Source: Corydoras sp. C115 (Eukaryota > Chordata > Actinopteri > Siluriformes > Callichthyidae). Taken from it: 64,000 nucleotides of DNA. Shown in pieces: positions 33,354-44,961 of this stretch; position 1 is the stretch's first letter, and every line of letters starts with the position of its first letter. Under the pieces are notes generated by a model. It was given only the letters and a program-made list of their open reading frames with translations. It searched no databases and had not been told where the DNA came from. Both the position numbers and the translations under genes were made by a program. Location of the stretch: assembly GCA_019802505.1 (NCBI GenBank), contig JAFMOC010000027.1, positions 165,001 to 229,000 on the forward strand, written 5' to 3'.

Positions 33354-34085
33354 AAATAGGTGATGAACCTGTGGCATCTTTTGCCAAATTTTCTGTTGCT
33401 ACCGTTGATTGAGTATCTAATTTCTACTTTTTCTATTAATTTTAGTGAAGCAAAATTTCATCTTTGCCATGTTGTAAAGAAGGAATCTGCAGCAACGTGC
33501 AGTTTCTGTGGCTTGTTTGGTTAGTTCGAGCTGGGTGTCGATTGTGAAGCCAAGGTTACAGACAGAACCTCATGGGTAGATTTCGGAGTTGTCAATTTGG
33601 AGGGTCAGGTTTTGATGAATCGAGGGCTAAATATTGCTGAAATGATTAGGAGCTCTGGTTTTTGCTAAATTTAGCTTGAGATGACCTTCATTCAACCAGA
33701 TATGTTGCTGAGGCAGGCAGATATCTGAGCAGAGATCGTGGTGGCTTCTGAGGCAAAACATGAAGCTGGGTGTCATCAGCATGATAACAGTCAGAGAAAC
33801 CATGTGCCTGAATGACTGAGCCCAGGAAGGACAAGTACAATGAAAAGAGGAGGGGACAACGTGCCGAGCCCTGAGGCACACCAGTGTTAACTCGGTAAAA
33901 ATTGGAAACATCACTATTTCATGGCACTCTGAAGGACCTTCCTATAAGATAGGATTGAAACCATTGAAGTGCCATTATAGAGATGACTACTTTAGATGGA
34001 GTAGATAGTAGCATCTGATTATTCACTATAGCAAAAGCTGTAGAGGGTCCAGCTGGACAAGGACAGAGAATTAAGGGCTTTTGTG

Positions 34086-34355
34086 TGCATCAACCAAAGA
34101 AAGCAAAACAAGATTTAAGAAAGTTTTATTATAATTTAGATCGCATGTGGTACATGAGACAGAACGAAAATTATGGCTTACGGATCCCTTTTACCCTGTT
34201 CTATTAAAGTAAAATTTTAAAAGAAAATAAGATATAAATATGATATCGATATGTAAAATATAATATACAACTATAAACAACCATACATATATATAATACA
34301 AAAAATACAATATATAACTATCAATATACTATAGAATATACATTTATAAATATAA
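34086..34355. other. AT-rich low-complexity DNA
   Basis: TATAAATATAATATACAA-type sequence; no feature. Confidence 0.5.
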
Positions 34356-34619
34356 TCCAGGAGAGAACGTTTCAGGCACTGGGCAGATACACCCAGGACA
34401 GGGCACCAATTTATCGCTGGGCACACAATCATACACTATATGGGGCAATTTAGAGCATTCAATTTACCTTAAATCCATGGTTTTGGACTGGATTGTTGGA
34501 GGAAACTGGATAATCCAGAGGAAGCCCAGACGGACACGGGGAGAACATGGAAACTCCACCCAGAATGGGATTCCAACCTAAGAGGCGAACATGTTAACCA
34601 CTAAGCCACCGTGCCACCC
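34356..34619 (-). mobile_element. V-SINE, antisense, 3'-truncated
   Basis: Begins at tccaggagagaacgtttcagg with no tail and runs to the head. Confidence 0.88.
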
Positions 34620-34640
34620 ATAAATAGAATTATATAAATA

Positions 34641-34993
34641 TCCATACATCCATTATCTTCCACTTTATCCTCTACTAGGGTCCTTCTACTAGGTTCCCCA
34701 TGCCCATCCAGGGGAGAACGTTTTGGGTGCTGGGCAGATACAACCAGGACAGGGCACCAATCTATCGCTGGGCACACACTCACTCACACAGACACACACA
34801 CGCTGTATATAGGGCAATTTGGAGAATTCAACTGACCTTGATCCATGTTTTTGGACTGTGGGAGGAAACCAGAGAACCCAGAGGAAACCCAGGCGGACAC
34901 GGGGAGAACATGAAAACTCCACCCAGATTGGGATTCAAGCTGGATCCCCAGCGCTGAGAGAACATGCTAACCACTAAGCCACCGTGCCACCCC
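34641..34993 (-). mobile_element. V-SINE, full length, antisense
   Basis: Has 'agctggatccccagcgctga' in the head and is followed by cccccggcttgattaaata, both shared with the copy ending at 36013. Confidence 0.91.
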
Positions 34994-35012
34994 CGGCTTG
35001 ATTAAATATAAA

Positions 35013-35667
35013 GTTTAGCATATAAAGTTTAGTAGTATACACTCCAACTATAATTTTCCAGTGTATAAATGTTCTCCCTCTTTATCGCTAAACTTATCGT
35101 GGTGGCCATGTCATGCCAACAGATATAGAACTTAATTAGTTGGCTTTATGTGTCGAGTTCACTTGTATTCACGTTGCAAAAAGGAAGCTGAACACGTCAC
35201 ATGTCATATTTTATTTACTGTGAAAGACCTATAATCAGACCTGTTCTATTCTGGCAGAGCTGAATACGCTTCCATATGAGACTGACAAGGTGGACAGGCA
35301 TCACCTTCTTCTCAGCAGGTAAATGTTGGCTGTCTAGGTGCCTGTTGCTAATTAGCTATCTTGTGCTGTCACCCTAATGCCTTTAGGAAGACTCACATTA
35401 ATGCGTGCAACACCCACACGCACATCAGGTGAGCACAAACAGACAGCCGAGTGAGTCGGATGATTAAGAAAGTGCTTGTATTCATGCTTGTTGCTTTGGG
35501 GGAAGTGTGTAAAAGCATTTCTTTTAAACCACTAGGGTGTGGAGAACACTGTCTATAAGCTCCATGCTTTACGAATTAAGCCAATGATGTTGCCAAAGTT
35601 GTTAAGTGTAAAGCAGCCAATGCGTGATTTGCTAATTCTCCTAAAACACTTTTTATTAATGGAAATG
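35013..35667. other. Unassigned DNA
   Basis: No feature recognised. Confidence 0.4.
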
Positions 35668-36013
35668 CATCCATTATCTTCCGCTTTATCCTCTATTAGG
35701 GTCGTGGGGGGGTTCCCTATGCCCACCAAGAGGAGAACGGTTTGGGCGCTGGGTAGATACACCCAGAACAGGGCGCCAATCTATCGCTGGACACACACTC
35801 ACTCACTCACACAAACACACTCTATATGGGGCAATTTGGAGAACTCAATTGACCTTGATCCATGTTTTTGGACTGTGGGAGGAAACCGGAGAACCCGGAG
35901 GATACCCAGGCGGACACAGGGAGAACATGGAAATTCCACCCAGATTGGGATTCCAAGCTGGATCCCCAGCGCTGAGAGGAGAACATGCTGACCACTAAGC
36001 CACCGTGCCGCCC
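35668..36013 (-). mobile_element. V-SINE, full length, antisense
   Basis: Carries the private variant ccaccaagaggagaacgg shared with the next copy, and the head variant and 5' flank shared with the copy at 34641-34993. Confidence 0.91.
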
Positions 36014-36058
36014 CCGGCTTGATTAAATACTTTTAATTTATTAAAGATGAGTTAAGGA

Positions 36059-36392
36059 TTATCTTCCGCTTTATCCTCTATTAGGGCCGTGGGGGGGGGG
36101 GTTCCCTATGCCCACCAAGAGGAGAACGGTTTTGGGCGTTGGGCAGATACACCCAGGACAGGACACCAATCTATCACTGGGCACACACTCACTCACACAG
36201 AAACACACTATATGGGGCAATTAGGAGAGTTCAATTGATCTTGATCCATGTTTCTGGACTGTGGCAGGAAACTGGAGAACCCAGAGGAAACCCACACGAA
36301 CACGGGGAAAACATGGAAACTCCACCCAGATTGAGATTCGAACTGGGAATCCCTAATGCTGAGAGGAGAACATGCTAACCACTAAGCCACGG
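36059..36392 (-). mobile_element. V-SINE, antisense, head slightly truncated
   Basis: Private variant ccaccaagaggagaacgg as in the previous copy. An 11-base G-run. Ends 'ccactaagccacgg'. Confidence 0.9.
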
Positions 36393-36440
36393 CTCTAATC
36401 ATGATTAATTTATCATTACAATATGGCGGGTTAAAATACG

Positions 36441-36477
36441 GGTGGCACGGTGGCTTAGTGGTTAGCACGTAGGGATT
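36441..36477 (+). mobile_element. V-SINE head fragment
   Basis: Only gggtggcacggtggcttag through ttagcacg, then tagggatt. An isolated Pol III A box. Confidence 0.75.
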
Positions 36478-36639
36478 ACAATTTAAAAAATAGTTACAAT
36501 TACATTCAAGGTGTCTTCTTGCAGCATTTTCTTCATGTTTAGGGTAAGTAGGCTACTGTGATTGAATTTTGGGGATTTTATGGATTGCCGGAACTTTGTC
36601 ATTAACCCTTACCAAGATCTTTGGGTGTAATCGGGACAT

Positions 36640-36904
36640 CCATCCATCCATTGTCTTCCTCTTTATCCTTTACTAGGGTCGGAGGGGGCCATCCAGGGGA
36701 GAACGTTTCAGGGGCTGGGCAGATACACCCAGGACAGAACGCAAATCTATCATTGGACACACTCTATATGGGGCAATTTGGAGAATTCAATTGACCTTGA
36801 TCCATGTTTTTGGATGGACTGTGGGAGGAAACTGGAGAACCCAGAGAAACCCTCGTGGACATGGGGAGAACATGGAAACTCTGAGAGGAGAATGTGCTAA
36901 CCAC
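36640..36904 (-). mobile_element. V-SINE, antisense, with 12-bp target duplication
   Basis: taatcgggacat at 36628-36639 and 36905-36916. The B-box region is deleted ('ggaaactctgagaggagaat'). Confidence 0.92.
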
Positions 36905-36916
36905 TAATCGGGACAT

Positions 36917-37656
36917 GTGGAAGTTATTAATAGGTGTCCACATGCATTTAACTTTGTAACTTTGTAAGTTCGTTCTCTGAAATATCATAAAATCTGCCGT
37001 AAAATGTTTGAGCTACTGCTGTGAATATTTTAATCAGCGATATCAAACTGATGCAATTTTCTAGTAAGTAGCTTTAACAACTCCACTTTAGGGCCAACAG
37101 TACATGACCAGTCCCTGACTCCTATTGTAGATTCATCAGTAGCACCACAGTGGACCCACTCAGGCCTCTTAGTGAGCCATTATTCTGTGCATTATGTGCG
37201 CCTGGGTAGTTTATTGGCGTGATAGAGCCTTCAATAATGTGGGGAAATTCACCAGGCAATGAACATTTGAGAGATGAATCTCATTTAAGGGACTGATACT
37301 GATGATGTAATCAACATGCAATTTACTAATAGAACAGGAGCCAATAATTCACTGCTACATTTTTATGGGCTGGGAAATATGACATAGTTTAAATGCCTAC
37401 CTTTAATAAAGAACCACCCTGGTGATGATGAATTACAATGCTCGGTGTGTGTGTGAGAGTGAGTTTAAGTGTGTTTCATAAAATATATGCATATAGTATA
37501 GATTGAAATACTGCTTTAGACGGACCACAGATAGGGCTTGGTTCCTCTAAGATAATGTAATGTATCTGTGGAAAGAAAGCTGATCATCAGATCTGCAGCT
37601 GCACATTTATCTGCATGAATTTGACCTCATGAAATGTCTTTAATAGGATATTAAAG
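36917..37656. other. Repeat-poor DNA, 0.74 kb
   Basis: No repeat, gene or RNA recognised. Confidence 0.4.
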
Positions 37657-39258
37657 TGGGAGGGTGTGGTAGCTCAATGGTTAGGGTGTTGGGCAATCTG
37701 AAGGTTGTGGTCCCAGGTCCACTGAAGTTACCAATGTGGGTCCTAGAGCAAGACCCATAACCCTCATTGCTCCAGGGATGCTGTACCAACTTAATGGTTG
37801 GCTTAATTGTAAAAAGTTCCTTTGGATAAAAGCGTCTGCTAAATGACCAAATGTGATATAATGTAAATGAAAGAACATAAATGGAACAAATGACACGACA
37901 AATTGGCTGTGGTATCTCAATGGTTAGGGTGTTGATTTATAGGGTGTTGGGCAATCTGAAGGTTGTGGGTTTAAATCGCCAGTGGTCCAAAGTCCACTGA
38001 AGTTACCAATGTGGGTCCTTGAGCAAGACCTGTAACCCTCATTGCTCCAGGGGTGTTGTACCAACCCCGTGTTCTGACCCCAACCATTAAGTTGGGATAG
38101 TTGGAAGTTGTTTAGATAAAAGCATAGGTGTAATGTAATGTAAACGAAAGAACATGAATAGATCAAATGACTCAACAAATTGGCTGTGGTAGCTCTGTGG
38201 TTGCTCTGTGGTTAGGGTGTTGGACAATCTGAAGGTTGTGGATTCAAATCACCAGTGGGCCCAGGTCCACTGAAGTTACCAATGTGGGTCCTGACTCCAA
38301 CCATTGGAGGGGGATAATTGGGATAATTGTAAGTTCCTTTGGATAAAAGCATCTGCTAAATGATCAAGTGTGATGTAATGTAAATGAAAGAACATGAATA
38401 GAACAAATGACACAACAAATTGGCTGTGGTAGCTCCGTGGTTAGGGCTTTGGGTTATAGGGTGTTGGGCAACCTGAAGGTTGTGGGTTTCAAATCACCAG
38501 TGGTCCCAGGTCCACTGAAGTGACCAATGTGGGTCCTTGAGCGAGACCCTTAACCCTTGTTACTCCAGGGGTGCTGTACCCACCCCGTGTTCTGACCCCA
38601 ATCATTAAGTTGGGATAGTTGAAATTTGTTTGGGTAAAAGCATCTGGTAAATGACCAAGTGTGATGTAATTTAAATGAAAATACATGAATAGAACTAATG
38701 ACACAACAAATTGGCTGTGGTAGCACTGTGGTTAGGGTGTTGGACAATCTGAAGGTTGTGGGTTCAAATCGCCACTGGTCCCAGGTCCACTGAAGTTGCC
38801 AATGTGGGTCCTTGAGCAAGACCCTTAAACCTCATTATGCTAGGGGTGCTGTACCAACCCTGTGTTCTGACCCCAACCATTAGGTTGGGATACTTGTAAG
38901 TTCCTTGAGATAAAAGCGTCTGCTAAATGCCCAAGTGTAATATAATGTAAATGAAAAAACATGAATAGAACTAATGACACAACAAATTGGCTGTGGTAGC
39001 TGTGTGGTTAGGGAGTTGGACAATCTGAAGGTTGTGGGTTCAAATCGCCACTGGTCCCAGGTCCACTGAAGTTACCAATGTGGTCCTTGAGCGAGACCCT
39101 TAACCCTCATTACTCTGTACCAACCCCGTGTTCTGACCACAACCATTAAGTTGGGGTACTTTTAAGTTGTTAAGGTGGGTACTCAGTGGTTAAGGTGTCG
39201 GGCTATCAATCTGTAGGTTGTGGGTTTAAATCCCAGGTCCACTGAAGTTCTCAAGTGG
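37657..39258 (+). repeat. Tandem array of ~7 L2-tailed tRNA-SINE units
   Basis: Units start at about 37665, 37905, 38182, 38422, 38713, 38989 and 39172. Each has head gtggtagctc.gtggttaggg, B box ggttcaaatc, 'gggtccttgagcaagaccc', and tail ggataaaagc.tctg. Successive units are joined by the same linker (aaagaacatgaatagaac, then 'acacaacaaattggctgtgg'). The last two are partial: unit 6 loses its tail and unit 7 stops after 'ccactgaagtt'. Confidence 0.9.
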
Positions 39259-40944
39259 TGAACATGCTATACTGCATGTTATAGTATATAGTATGCTTTG
39301 CTAGGTGCATCATGCTGTCGTAAATAAATAACTCATCAAGTTCAGGCTAGCATTATCTCACAGTGCTGCATTAACTGACGCCTAGTGGTTGACAAGCCAC
39401 AGCCAAGCCACAGCCTTACACTTAACATGTTAATTGGTATTACAGTTTGCAGTGCCTCAGTAAATTGTTCCCTGAGTGCGGCCAGTGACATCTTGACCTA
39501 TTGTAAATTTTACAGTGATTTATGGGGATCATCCGGAGGTCTTCTTACCCCATAACAGCGCGGTTCTATAGCCTTAGCCTTTGCTCATGAATATTTCAGA
39601 GGCCCAATTAAACTACCGCTGAGTCTCTGTACTGTCAAGAGTGCACCGGGCCAGATGACGCAGGAACAGAGGGGGCCTATGTGAGATTATCATCTTTATG
39701 GGGTTGCAGCTACACCGGTGTTTGTGCCCGAGTAATCCCTGTCCCGTTCCTATCAGCTGGAAAGGTGATATGATGGAAATGCTAAACAGATCTTGCCGCT
39801 GAATCTTTCCAGTGGTTACCGACTATGACATTCACTAGGCTCCGCTGCCTGTTTTCATTGTGCGAAGATGAAAGGAGTGCTTTCCATTTCATAATGCAAT
39901 TTAAATTTAAATCAGGAGTGATTTCGCCAAACACATGGGCCTATTTGCAAAGAAAGTTTGGCTGCCCTTGCTCGTCTTTGCACTCGTTTATATGGCTGTA
40001 TCTCCTCGGTTTTGTTGTCTTGCTCACTCCTTCCGTCTCCAAGATCAGAAGCGATGAATTAAACAGTGGCTTGCCTTCGTGCAGGACAACTTCTGAATAA
40101 TTGAAACGCCGGTTGGGTGAATAAGGGAGGATCCACTGGAAATATTCCCCTTGTATTATTATAATTCCATTCGATATTTGGTGCAGATCTGTACTCCCAA
40201 GTAAAAAAAAAAAGAAACTTCATCTCAGTAAGGCCACGAGGGAAATACTACTGGACAAGTCCAGCCTGTTAAGCAGGAGCGGGATGATGCTCCTCCTCAT
40301 CATCATCTTTGGCGTGATTTCGATTGTAAGAGGATTTATTTCTCACTCTGGATTGAGCCATATTAACTGGAGGAAGCCTTGCGAATGGAGCCCACACCCA
40401 TACCCTTACTACTCTCTCTTTTCAGTCTTGCACTTGATGTTATGCTGATGAGAACTGACTGCCTGCAGGGGCCTCGGCTGGCCTGTTTGAGCAAATTTCT
40501 CCTGTGAGGGTCATTGAAAATTTGATTTCCGAGTTTCCGAGGGAGGCGGAAAATGGAAGGAGGCTGGCTGGACACGAGCTTCTGTGGTGCTTGCTGTAGG
40601 AACGAGGGCTGTGTTTGTGACCCACCGGGCAAAGCAATATCCTCACCTCCTGTTAGACGAAGCAATAATCTCAGCAGTGGCACAAAGCTGAGACAAGCCC
40701 ATCAGCACTGTTTGGGTTGAAGGCCTGCTTGCTTGGAGCAGTCTCTAAATACAACAACTTCACTCGTTTATGAGCCACTGTTAACAGCTGGTTGTCAGTG
40801 TTCCCTTTTAAAGTATGGCTGCAGGATATGGCAAACCACCACAAAAGGACAGCGGGGGACTTTGTTATTACCCATGGCGAAGATTGGGGAAAATATATTC
40901 CAGTTTGCTTAATAGATACATAATATAAAAAGAATAATAATAAT
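39259..40944. other. Repeat-poor island, 1.7 kb
   Basis: The longest SINE-free, microsatellite-free stretch apart from 49.3-51.2 kb. Open frames at 39825-40100 and 40363-40683 (minus) show no motif. A place to look for conserved non-coding elements or an exon I cannot recognise. Confidence 0.35.
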
Positions 40945-41060
40945 AAGTCCAGTAAGTACTTGAAATATAGACATGTCGAGTCTCTAGGACAAAATCATTT
41001 ACTATTCAACCAAATCTCAATATACAGGTTAATATATTTCACTATGTAATTCGATTTTCA
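40945..41060. repeat. 116-bp flank, first copy of tandem duplication
   Basis: 'agtccagtaagtacttgaaa' to 'cactatgtaattcgattttc'; repeated at 41423-41539 with few differences. Confidence 0.9.
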
Positions 41061-41422
41061 GGGCGGCACAGTGGCTTAGTGGTTAGCATGTTCTCCTCTC
41101 AGCACTAGGGATTCCCGGTTTGAATCCCATTCTGGGTGGAGTTTCCATGTTCTCCCCATGTCCACGTGGGTTTCCTCCAGGTTCACCGGTTTCCTCCCAC
41201 AGTCCAAAAACATGGATCAAGTCAATTAAGTTCTCCAAATTGCCGCATATAGAGTGTGTCTGTGTGAGTGAGTGTGTGCCCAGAGATAGATTGGCGCCCT
41301 GTTCTGGGTGTATCTGCCCAGCGCCTAAAACGTTCTCTCCTTGATGGGCATGGGGAACCCCACCGCGACTCTAATAGAGGATAAAGAGGAAGATAATGAA
41401 TGAATGAATGAATGAATGAATG
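41061..41422 (+). mobile_element. V-SINE, full length, tandem unit 1
   Basis: GAAT tail. Sits between the two copies of the 116-bp flank. Confidence 0.92.
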
Positions 41423-41539
41423 AAAGTCCAGTAAGTACTTGAAATATAGATATGCCAAGTCTCTAGGACAAAATCATTTACCATTCAACCAAATCTCAAT
41501 ATACAGGTTAATATATTTCACTATGTAATTCGATTTTCA
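41423..41539. repeat. 116-bp flank, second copy
   Basis: Same sequence as 40945-41060; too long to be a target-site duplication. Confidence 0.9.
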
Positions 41540-41850
41540 GGGCGGCACAAAGGCTTAGTGGTTAACACATTCACTTCTCAGCATTAGGGATTCCAGGTTC
41601 GAATCCCAATCTGGGTGGATTTTCCATGTTCTCCCCATGTCCACGTGTGTTTCCTCCGGGTTCTCTGGTTTCCTCCCACAGTCCAAAAACATGGATCAAG
41701 GTCAATTGAATTCTCCAAATTTCCTCATATAGAGTGTGTTTGTGTGTGTGAGTGAGTGTGTTCAGTAATAGATTGGCGTCCTGTCGTGGGTGTATCTGCC
41801 CAGCACCCAAAACGTTCTCCCTTTGATGGGCATGGAGAACCTCTTTACAA
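41540..41850 (+). mobile_element. V-SINE, tandem unit 2, 3'-truncated
   Basis: Same insertion point as unit 1 but sequence has diverged (cacaaaggcttag, 'ttcctcatatagag'). Ends after 'gatgggcatggagaacc' without tail. Confidence 0.88.
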
Positions 41851-41957
41851 CAAGATGATGAGGTGAGATGTAGTCAACATAATGTTTAATGAAATCACAA
41901 GTACAAAAGAGTTGTCATCCATTGCAATATATAATATAATTATTTATATATATAATA

Positions 41958-42286
41958 TCCATCCATTCATTATCTTCTGCTTTATCCTCTACTAGGGTCG
42001 TGGGGGGTTTCCCATGCACATCCAGGGGAGAACGTTTCAGGCACTGGGCAGATACAGCACACAGATACACACACTCACTCACACAGACACACTCTATATG
42101 GGGCAATTTGGAGAATTCAAATGACCTTGATCCATGTTTTTGGACTGTGGGAGGAAACCGGCAAACCCGGAGGAAACCCACGCGGACACGGGGAGAACAT
42201 GGAAACTCCACCCAGAATGGGATTCAAACCGGGAATCCCTAAGTGCTCAGAGGAGAACATGCTAACCACTAAGCCACCGTGCTGCC
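41958..42286 (-). mobile_element. V-SINE, antisense
   Basis: Part of the body near 'gggcagatacagcacacaga' is deleted. Flanked by ataatat-rich sequence. Confidence 0.89.
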
Positions 42287-42298
42287 ATAATATATAAT

Positions 42299-42657
42299 TC
42301 ATTCATTCATTCATTATCTTTCGCTTTATCCTATATTAGGATTGCGGGGGGGGTTCCCCATACCCATCCAGGGGAGAACAATTCAGGCACTGGGCAGATA
42401 CACCCAGGACAGGATGCCAATCTATCGCTGGGCACACACTCACTCACACAGACACACTCTATATGGGGCAATTTGGAGAATTCAAATGACCTTGATCCAT
42501 GTTTTTGGACTGTGGGAGGAAGCTGGTGAACCCGGAGGAAACCCACGCGGACATGGAGAGAACATGGAAACTCCACCCAGATTGGGATTCGAACCTAACA
42601 TCGGAATCCCTAACACTGAGAGGAGAACATGTTAACAACTAAGCCACCGTGCCGCCC
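42299..42657 (-). mobile_element. V-SINE, full length, antisense
   Basis: GAAT tail. ataatatataat precedes it (42286-42298) and follows it (42658-42672), a possible but low-complexity target-site duplication. Confidence 0.9.
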
Positions 42658-43079
42658 TATAATATATAATATATAATATAAATATAATATATATAATTAT
42701 ACTTGACATTTTAGAAAAAATAGCAATATTAAGCAAATGCTGCAGATACACAAAATACTATATAAGATATTTGAATATGGAAAGTTAGAAACAAGAAAAT
42801 ATCGAATAAATAAAACGAAGACAAAACTAGAAGCACGACATGCGATGAAAATTCACATCATGCACTAATGGGACCTGTGTGGCTAGACAACATAATTACC
42901 CATTAATAAAGCACAAACAAACAGGCTGATTTCATCACATGTACATCATTATGATGTCCTCCATCAGTGATTTAATTTCTGATGGAAATTTACAGCTGGT
43001 CATATTCACAAACAAGTAAAATTCACCAATTAATTTATTAGCCTGCCTTTTTAGTAATACATTGGAGCTCTTTTTGCTT
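42658..43079. other. AT-rich unassigned DNA
   Basis: TATAATATA-rich start; nothing else recognised. Confidence 0.4.
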
Positions 43080-43520
43080 TTAGAACTGTATTAATTCTTT
43101 AGTGCATGACTGAATATGGTGCCAGAAATATTCCTCAAAGATTCGGGTTGCTATCCACATCTCAGCTTCATGCATTAGCTCCACATTTGTAGGCTGCATG
43201 TCCATGATGGGAATCTCCGGTTTCACCGCATCCCAAAGGTGCGCTATTGGATTGAGATCCGGTTACTGTAGAGGCCATTTGAATACAGTGAACTCATTGT
43301 CATGTTCGAGAAACCAGGTTAAGATGATTTGAACTTTGTGACATGGCTTGTTAACACCCTGGCAGGGGTCGTCAATACACGTGTGTTGAATAAACAGTAG
43401 ATAGTGTTCATCATTCCATTGAGTCATTGCATGGAAATACCACTGATACTCTGTGAAAATGGAAGTGTTCAGCTCTGCAGTAGCATCACGGCACCAGGAG
43501 ATAGAAATAACTGCTGATAT
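43080..43520 (-). pseudogene. Tc1/mariner-like transposase, C-terminal remnant A
   Basis: Minus-strand reading: NKPCHKVQIILTWFLEHDNE, FTVFKWPLQ, a stop, then PDLNPIAHLWDAVKPEIPIM and WIATRIFEEYFWHH. This is the C-terminal part of a DD34E transposase. The catalytic third acid of the NPIE motif is changed to alanine (NPIA, about 43236-43250). N-terminal part and inverted repeats absent. Confidence 0.8.
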
Positions 43521-43716
43521 AGTAATAAAAACCCCGAGGATTACAAAAGAGGCCTTGTATTAGAGCCTGAATGCAACTGAGGTTTTTGGTTGGGAGTTTA
43601 GATCATCTAGAACACTAAGCCAGAACCACTGTGTATCCATTACTTTAACTCAGTGTTTCTGAAATCTAGAACAACTCTAAGGTAAGCGAGAAATTAAATA
43701 AATGATGAATTGTATA

Positions 43717-44068
43717 ATGGGCAGCTTAGTGGTTAGCATGTTCGCCTCTCAGCGCTGGGGATTCCCGGTTCGAATCCCCATCTGGGTGGAGTTTCCATGT
43801 TCTCCCCGTGTCTGCGTGGGTTTCCTCCGGGTTCTCCGGTTTCCTCCCACAGTCCAAAAACATGGATCAATTCAATTGAATTCTCCAAATTGCCACATAT
43901 AGAGTGGGTTTGTGTGAGTGAGTGTGTACCCAGCGACAGGTTGGCGCCCTGTCCTGGGTTTATCTGCCCAGCGCCCGAAACTTTCTCCCCTGGATGGGCA
44001 TGGGGAACCCCACCATGACCCTCCTAGAGGATAAAGCGGGAGATAATAATGAATGAATGAATGAATGA
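43717..44068 (+). mobile_element. V-SINE, head truncated, subfamily-B type
   Basis: Starts gggcagcttagtgg. atgaattgtata flanks it at 43705-43716 and 44069-44080. agcgggagat and GAAT tail. Confidence 0.93.
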
Positions 44069-44142
44069 ATGAATTGTATATATGTAGAAACATGATGACC
44101 CAACAGACGACCCAACAATTAACACTTACAGGATCACAGTGT

Positions 44143-44436
44143 GGGTGGCATGGTGGCTTAGTGATTAGCACGTTCTCCTCTCAGCACTAGGGGTTCCCGG
44201 TTCGAATCCCAATGTCCCAATGGGTGGAGTTTCCATGTTCTCCCCGTGTTCGTGTGGGTTTCCTCAGGGTTCTAATTTGCTCTAATTTTTCCTATATAGA
44301 GTGTGTCTGTGTGAGTGAATGTAGCCAGTGATAGATTGGCGCCCGAAACGTTCTCCTCTGGATGGGCATGGGGAACCCCAACCAAGACTGTAGTAGAAGA
44401 TTAAGTGGAGGATAATGAATGAATGAATGAATGAAC
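44143..44436 (+). mobile_element. V-SINE with internal deletions
   Basis: A duplication in the head ('aatcccaatgtcccaatggg'), and the central block is cut after 'gtttcctcagggttctaatt'. GAAT tail. Confidence 0.87.
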
Positions 44437-44597
44437 GATCAGTGTGTTGAATCGTCTCCCAAACCCATTAAATCGAATAACATTACCATAATACTTCTTG
44501 GACACAAGGGGGCAGAATTTCAAAAAGAAAATTTAGAAACGTTTTACTTCTTTTGGTTTGTTTCTTTTGGTTTGTCCTATGTTCCTCATAAATTACC

Positions 44598-44947
44598 ATC
44601 CATCCATCCATCCATCATCTTCTGCTTTATCCTCTATTAGGGTCGTGGGGGGGGGTTCCCCATGCCCATCCAGGGGAAAACATTTCATGCGCTGGGCAGA
44701 TACACCCAGGACAGGGCTCCAATCTATCACTGGGCACACTCACTCACTCACACATACACACACACTATATGGGGCAATTTGTAGAATTCAATTGACCTTG
44801 AACCATGGTTTTGGACTGTGGGAGGAAACCGGAGACCTTGGAGGAAACCCACGAGGACACAAGGAGAACATGGAAACTCCACCCAGATTGGGATTCAAAC
44901 CGGGAATCCCTATTGCTCAGAGGAGAACATGCTAACCACTAAGCCAC
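44598..44947 (-). mobile_element. V-SINE, full length, with 14-bp target duplication
   Basis: cctcataaattacc at 44584-44597 and 44948-44961, perfect. The head stops at 'actaagccac'. Confidence 0.95.
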
Positions 44948-44961
44948 CCTCATAAATTACC

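Larger units (their letters stand above)
32160..34085 (-). pseudogene. L2-clade LINE reverse transcriptase remnant, antisense, interrupted
   Basis: Reading 34085 to 33430 on the minus strand: STAFAIVNNQMLLSTPSK, ALQWFQSYLIGRSFRVP, then GSARCPLLFSLYLSFLGSVI, HADDTQLHV (the catalytic YADD box with Y changed to H) and HLKLNLAKT, and later CRFLLYNMAKMKF. After an interruption it resumes at 32620-32350: STIQCIACGLPSCTIKPQQL, HVSPLLVSLYW, IQYKAMTLAYRTVS, with traces to about 32160. Frameshifts and stops throughout. The break at about 32610-33430 holds an AT-rich insert plus a V-SINE. Order and strand show it is one element. Confidence 0.85.

Noticed and set aside
37657..39258. CRISPR-like array, because of regularly spaced repeats
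   Set aside because: Units are 240-290-bp SINEs with conserved linkers in a vertebrate genome; no short repeat/unique spacer pattern.
39825..40100. 91-codon open frame in a repeat-poor region with a hydrophobic segment
   Set aside because: No motif, no splice or promoter context; length is within chance for AT-balanced DNA.
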